Shown here: in pieces, positions 61,703-64,000 of the stretch
Position numbering within the stretch: position 1 is the stretch's first letter
Layout: each line of letters opens with the position of its first letter
NCBI GenBank assembly: GCA_964570765.1
Contig: CAZMZF010000008.1
Span: 1-64,000, forward strand
DNA from: CAZMZF01 sp964570765
GTDB lineage: Bacteria > Zixibacteria > MSB-5A5 > RBG-16-43-9
DNA: 64,000 bases
Direction of reading: 5' to 3'
Translations under genes and position numbers: made by a program
The notes under the pieces: model-generated
Told to the model about the DNA's origin: nothing
The model's database searches: none
Seen by the model: the letters and a program-made list of their open reading frames with translations, nothing else

Positions 61703-62434
61703 TTATTTCACTAACACTAACTTTTTACTGCTGGAGAGGTCCCCAGCCTTTAGCTCGTACAAGTAAATCCCTGAAGCTACCTCTTCCCCCGATTCATCAG
61801 TGCCATCCCATAACACAGATTTATAACCCGGGGGCAGATTTTCTGAGACTAAGGTTTTTACCTTTCTTCCCAGAAGGTCATAAATAGTCAGATCAACAAA
61901 AGCTGAATTTTCAAGAGTAAATCCGATCTGGGTAAACTGATTAAAAGGGTTAGGATAGTTCTGGAATAGCTCAAATTTCCCAGGTACCGGAGCTGTCTCT
62001 TCATTGATATAAGTAGCTGGAGTTACTGTGAATCGTAACAGGGTGTCGGAATAACTAATCTGAGGTGTATCAGTAATCAGTTGATGATAAATAATCGCGA
62101 TGTGCAGTGAATAGGAGTCAGCTTGCAGCTTGCCCAGATTAAATGTTACAGACACGATGTGGGGCCATTGGGAACAGAGTTGATTAACGAACCAGTGAGA
62201 TATTTCAAGAACAATGTGTGAATTACCATAAAGATCGTTCCATAACCATTGGGGACCTTTTAGGACATGATTACAACCTAATGGTACACCTACTTCGACA
62301 ATAACCGTTACACTGTCGTCAGTAGTGGGATTTGGCGGGATTACATTGATAGAGGCAATCTGTGCCTGAGAATTTGGAAACGCAAGGAAAGACACAAATA
62401 AAAGAATTAACCAAAAAAGGTTTTTTGGTTTCAT
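61703..62434 (-). CDS. Secreted protein with T9SS sorting domain
   Basis: 243 residues: signal peptide (MKPKNLFWLILLFVSFLAFP..AQA), a beta-sandwich-like body of about 130 residues ('SINVIPPNPTTDDSVTVIVEVGVPLGCNH'), and a C-terminal Por/type IX domain. That domain reads 'FELFQNYPNPFNQFTQIGF', 'LTIYDLLGRKVKTLVSE', 'SVLWDGTDESGEEVASGIYLYEL' and 'SKKLVLVK'. Expected to be exported through the outer membrane by T9SS and surface-attached or released. The body is not recognised. Confidence 0.85.
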   Translation of the reverse strand: MKPKNLFWLILLFVSFLAFPNSQAQIASINVIPPNPTTDDSVTVIVEVGVPLGCNHVLKGPQWLWNDLYGNSHIVLEISHWFVNQLCSQWPHIVSVTFNLGKLQADSYSLHIAIIYHQLITDTPQISYSDTLLRFTVTPATYINEETAPVPGKFELFQNYPNPFNQFTQIGFTLENSAFVDLTIYDLLGRKVKTLVSENLPPGYKSVLWDGTDESGEEVASGIYLYELKAGDLSSSKKLVLVK

Positions 62435-62488
62435 TTTTGACTCCTTTGTTTAGTTTTTGATAGTTTTTGTTCCTCTTCTCTATCTAAA

Positions 62489-62517
62489 ATAATAGGGTTT
62501 TTGGCAGGATTTGTCAA
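62489..62517 (-). promoter_or_regulatory. Predicted promoter of the T9SS cargo gene
   Basis: Minus strand TTGACA (62517-62512), 17 bases, TATTAT (62494-62489): a near-consensus promoter about 55 bases from the ATG. Confidence 0.65.
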
Positions 62518-62584
62518 GAAAAAAAGACAAAAACTTTAGATTAAAAATAAAATTTATGAATAGGGAGTTAAAGAAGTTGTAGAT

Positions 62585-62603
62585 CAGGAGCACAGGGCTC
62601 CTG
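62585..62603. repeat. Hairpin CAGGAGcacagggCTCCTG
   Basis: Followed by ACCTAC, so on the minus strand it reads GTAGGTCAGGAG...: another GTAG hairpin. Confidence 0.7.
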
Positions 62604-62635
62604 ACCTACTATTATGGACTAATCACTGTATTAAG

Positions 62636-62711
62636 GGTGGGTGACGGGATTTGAACCCGCGACCCTCAGGGCCACAACCTGATGCTCTAACCAGGCTGAG
62701 CTACACCCACC
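62636..62711 (-). tRNA. tRNA-His (GUG)
   Basis: Cloverleaf can be drawn: acceptor GTGGGTG/CACCCAC with the extra G(-1):C73 pair of tRNA-His, D-arm, anticodon loop TTGTGGC (anticodon GTG) and T-loop TTCAAAT. CCA is not encoded. Confidence 0.95.
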
Positions 62712-62791
62712 GTATTGGTTAATGGTTCATAGTTAAAAAAGTAAAATCATTTTACCATTAACCAACCACCATGAACTACCCACTGCTTTTA

Positions 62792-62865
62792 TACCCCCGG
62801 CCCGATTCGAACGGGCGACCCTCTGCTTAGAAGGCAGATGCTCTATCCACCTGAGCTACGGGGGC
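62792..62865 (-). tRNA. tRNA-Arg (UCU)
   Basis: 74 bases. Acceptor GCCCCCG/CGGGGGT (one G-U pair), anticodon stem CTGCC/GGCAG-type with TCT anticodon, T-loop TTCGAAT, discriminator A. CCA not encoded. Confidence 0.95.
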
Positions 62866-62941
62866 AAATTTAGTGATGAGTGGTCAGTGATCAGTTATTA
62901 TTTTCTAACCACTATAAACTGATTACTGATCACTGTTTTTC

Positions 62942-63015
62942 TCGGGGTGGGGGGATTTGAACCTCCGACAGCATGGTCCCAAACCATGTGCGCTACCAGG
63001 CTGCGCTACACCCCG
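62942..63015 (-). tRNA. tRNA-Pro (UGG)
   Basis: 74 bases. Acceptor CGGGGTG/CACCCCG, anticodon TGG in loop TTTGGGA, T-loop TTCAAAT, discriminator A. First of three tRNAs in one transcript (Pro-Arg-His). Confidence 0.95.
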
Positions 63016-63095
63016 TTACCTTTCGATTCTAAAACCATAAACAGTAAATAATACTACTTTAGATAATGTTTTTTCTCCAATCTAATACGTGAATT

Positions 63096-63123
63096 AATAT
63101 AAGGATGAACACTTTATTGTCAA
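63096..63123 (-). promoter_or_regulatory. Predicted promoter of the tRNA-Pro-Arg-His cluster
   Basis: Minus strand TTGACA (63123-63118), 16 bases, TATATT (63101-63096), about 80 bases before tRNA-Pro. Confidence 0.6.
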
Positions 63124-63155
63124 GCAAACTTTTTGTCTCTGAAATTAAAGAGAGT

Positions 63156-63288
63156 GGTCGGGCAAGGGTGCCCGACCTACGATGATTCTTAAATAATACT
63201 TCGTAGGCGGGGCTCCCAGCCCCGCAAAATCAGTTTTTCAGAAATTTCTTTATTATTTTTTATAGAGACGCATTGCTTTGCGTTTCTA
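63156..63288. repeat. Three GTAG hairpins between the tRNAs and the cold-shock gene
   Basis: GGTCGGGCAAGGGTGCCCGA then CCTAC (63156-63181), GTAGGCGGGGCTCCCAGCCC (63203-63225) and TAGAGACGCATTGCTTTGCG then TTTCTA (63263-63288). Confidence 0.8.
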
Positions 63289-63293
63289 CAGAC

Positions 63294-63327
63294 AAAATAA
63301 AAAACCCCGCCTCTAAAAAGGCGGGGT
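63294..63327 (-). terminator. Terminator of the cold-shock gene
   Basis: On the minus strand AACCCCGCC-tttttaga-GGCGGGGTT followed by TTTTATTTT. Confidence 0.88.
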
Positions 63328-63360
63328 TATAATGTGGTTAAATCTTCCCTATGGGGAGCT

Positions 63361-63413
63361 AAGCCTCCGCCGTCAGGCGGGCGTAGCCCATAGGATCGAA
63401 AAGCTTTTATCGA
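63361..63413. repeat. Fourth copy of the pyrG-type palindrome
   Basis: TCGAAAAGCTTTTATCGA (63396-63413) with CCGCCGTCAGGCGGGCGTAG (about 63367-63386) beside it. On the minus strand the order GTCGATAAAAGCTTT ... GCCCGCC resembles the pyrG 5' end. Confidence 0.7.
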
Positions 63414-63635
63414 CTATTCTAATTTAACTACATTAATTGCCTGCGGTCCTTTAGGACCCTCGGTGATATCGAAGCTAACCTCGTCTCCCTGTTTCAGGGA
63501 CTTATATCCCTCTGACTTTATCGCTGAATAATGAACAAAGACGTCCTTCCCCCCTTCCTTGAGCTCTATAAATCCAAATCCCTTAGCCTCGTTGAACCAC
63601 TTCACTTTCCCTTCTGCCAAAATCTTATTCACCAC
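63414..63635 (-). CDS. Cold-shock protein (CspA family)
   Basis: Single cold-shock domain with RNP1 'KGFGFIEL' and RNP2 'VFVHYSAI', and 'GKVKWFNEAKGFGF' at the start. The longest frame opens with GTG 63635 (73 residues). TTG 63620 gives 'MAEGKVKWFN', the common family start, 68 residues, with GGTGGTG at a suitable distance, and I think it more likely. An RNA chaperone in the cytosol. A strong promoter 134 bases upstream implies a long leader, as in cold-shock mRNAs. Confidence 0.95.
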   Translation of the reverse strand: MVNKILAEGKVKWFNEAKGFGFIELKEGGKDVFVHYSAIKSEGYKSLKQGDEVSFDITEGPKGPQAINVVKLE

Positions 63636-63768
63636 CTTTCATCTGGCCTAACGTTAAAACAAAAAAACCACGAAAGATATCACAAAACTAAAAACTCTCA
63701 TGGTCAATTAAAATCTTTTAAAGCATTCTAAAATCAACTAACTCTTTCCTTCAAATCTTTACAACAAT

Positions 63769-63797
63769 ACTATACGTAAAAAAATCGATTTTGTCAA
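63769..63797 (-). promoter_or_regulatory. Predicted promoter of the cold-shock gene
   Basis: Minus strand TTGACA (63797-63792), 17 bases, TATAGT (63774-63769). The transcript would start near 63762, giving a leader of about 130-140 bases. The bases from 63798 to 64000 show no gene. Confidence 0.7.
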
Positions 63798-64000
63798 GCA
63801 AAAATCTCAAAAGAGAACATTTCATTATTTTTTATCGGATGAATTACAGGAAGTTTTAATATTTTACCTTTGTTATTTAAAGAAAATGAAGATTCTTCAT
63901 CCCATCTTTTTCGGGTCCCAGGATCACGGTTTTCAGGACAAGTTTTCAACCTTGAGATAATCTCATTCGGTAGGGGGGTCTATATCCCTAACATTAAAAA

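Overview
The window looks like a piece of a draft, probably metagenome-assembled, genome of an AT-rich diderm (Gram-negative) bacterium. It contains a scaffold gap of exactly 100 N with a duplicated flank. The gene content fits the FCB group or a neighbouring candidate phylum, with a Zixibacteria-like lineage my best guess. Reasons are Kdo/lipid A export genes, dockerin-type repeats ending in 'LINYLFKGGP', T9SS (Por-type) C-terminal domains, PEP-CTERM proteins and sigma-54. The taxonomic call is inference; no rRNA gene is present.

Layout. 1-4.3 kb: a transposase relic, ridA, a lipoprotein and a family-39 glycosyltransferase. 4.3-17.7 kb: a long co-directional envelope cluster behind one good promoter (kdsB-pyrG-kdsA-kdsC-kdsD-lpxL-lptC-lptB-rpoN-hpf-hprK-mlaD-GH57). 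It covers Kdo synthesis, late acylation, LPS transport, sigma-54, ribosome hibernation, HPr kinase, lipid trafficking and alpha-glucan metabolism. 18-31 kb: a papain-like protease with dockerin, suhB, lepA, lepB, hemW, a pseudo-esterase with a FadL-type porin, and an SBBP-repeat dockerin protein broken by a frameshift. 31.5-34 kb: two tandem PEP-CTERM units, each with two upstream 17-bp sites, a sigma-54 -24/-12 promoter and a matching terminator. 34-47.6 kb: THEP1 NTPase, alcohol dehydrogenase, smpB-amiC-murI-rdgB, two large repeat-built secreted proteins, a miniature IS derivative and thiC. 47.7-58.6 kb: TPR lipoprotein, a cohesin-like protein, a gingipain-type protease with dockerin, an MFS transporter, an M1-like protein without its zinc site, NlpC/P60, metallophosphoesterase and peroxiredoxin. 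59-64 kb: a GC-richer serine hydrolase, a membrane protein, a T9SS cargo protein, tRNA-His/Arg/Pro and a cold-shock gene.

Two observations stand out. First, almost every intergenic space carries hairpins of about 20-50 bp. Their loops and stems belong to many unrelated families, yet nearly all begin with 5'-GTAG (and often end CTAC). This is the signature of REP elements mobilised by REP-associated tyrosine transposases (RAYT). Some are nested in each other, and one forms the N-terminus of pyrG. Second, the two PEP-CTERM genes carry an almost superimposable sigma-54 enhancer architecture, while rpoN itself lies in the same window.

The surface proteins use three different C-terminal modules (dockerin pairs, T9SS domains, PEP-CTERM tails), suggesting an elaborate, proteolytic cell surface. 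Several genes use TTG starts, and at least two appear to start at an isoleucine codon.
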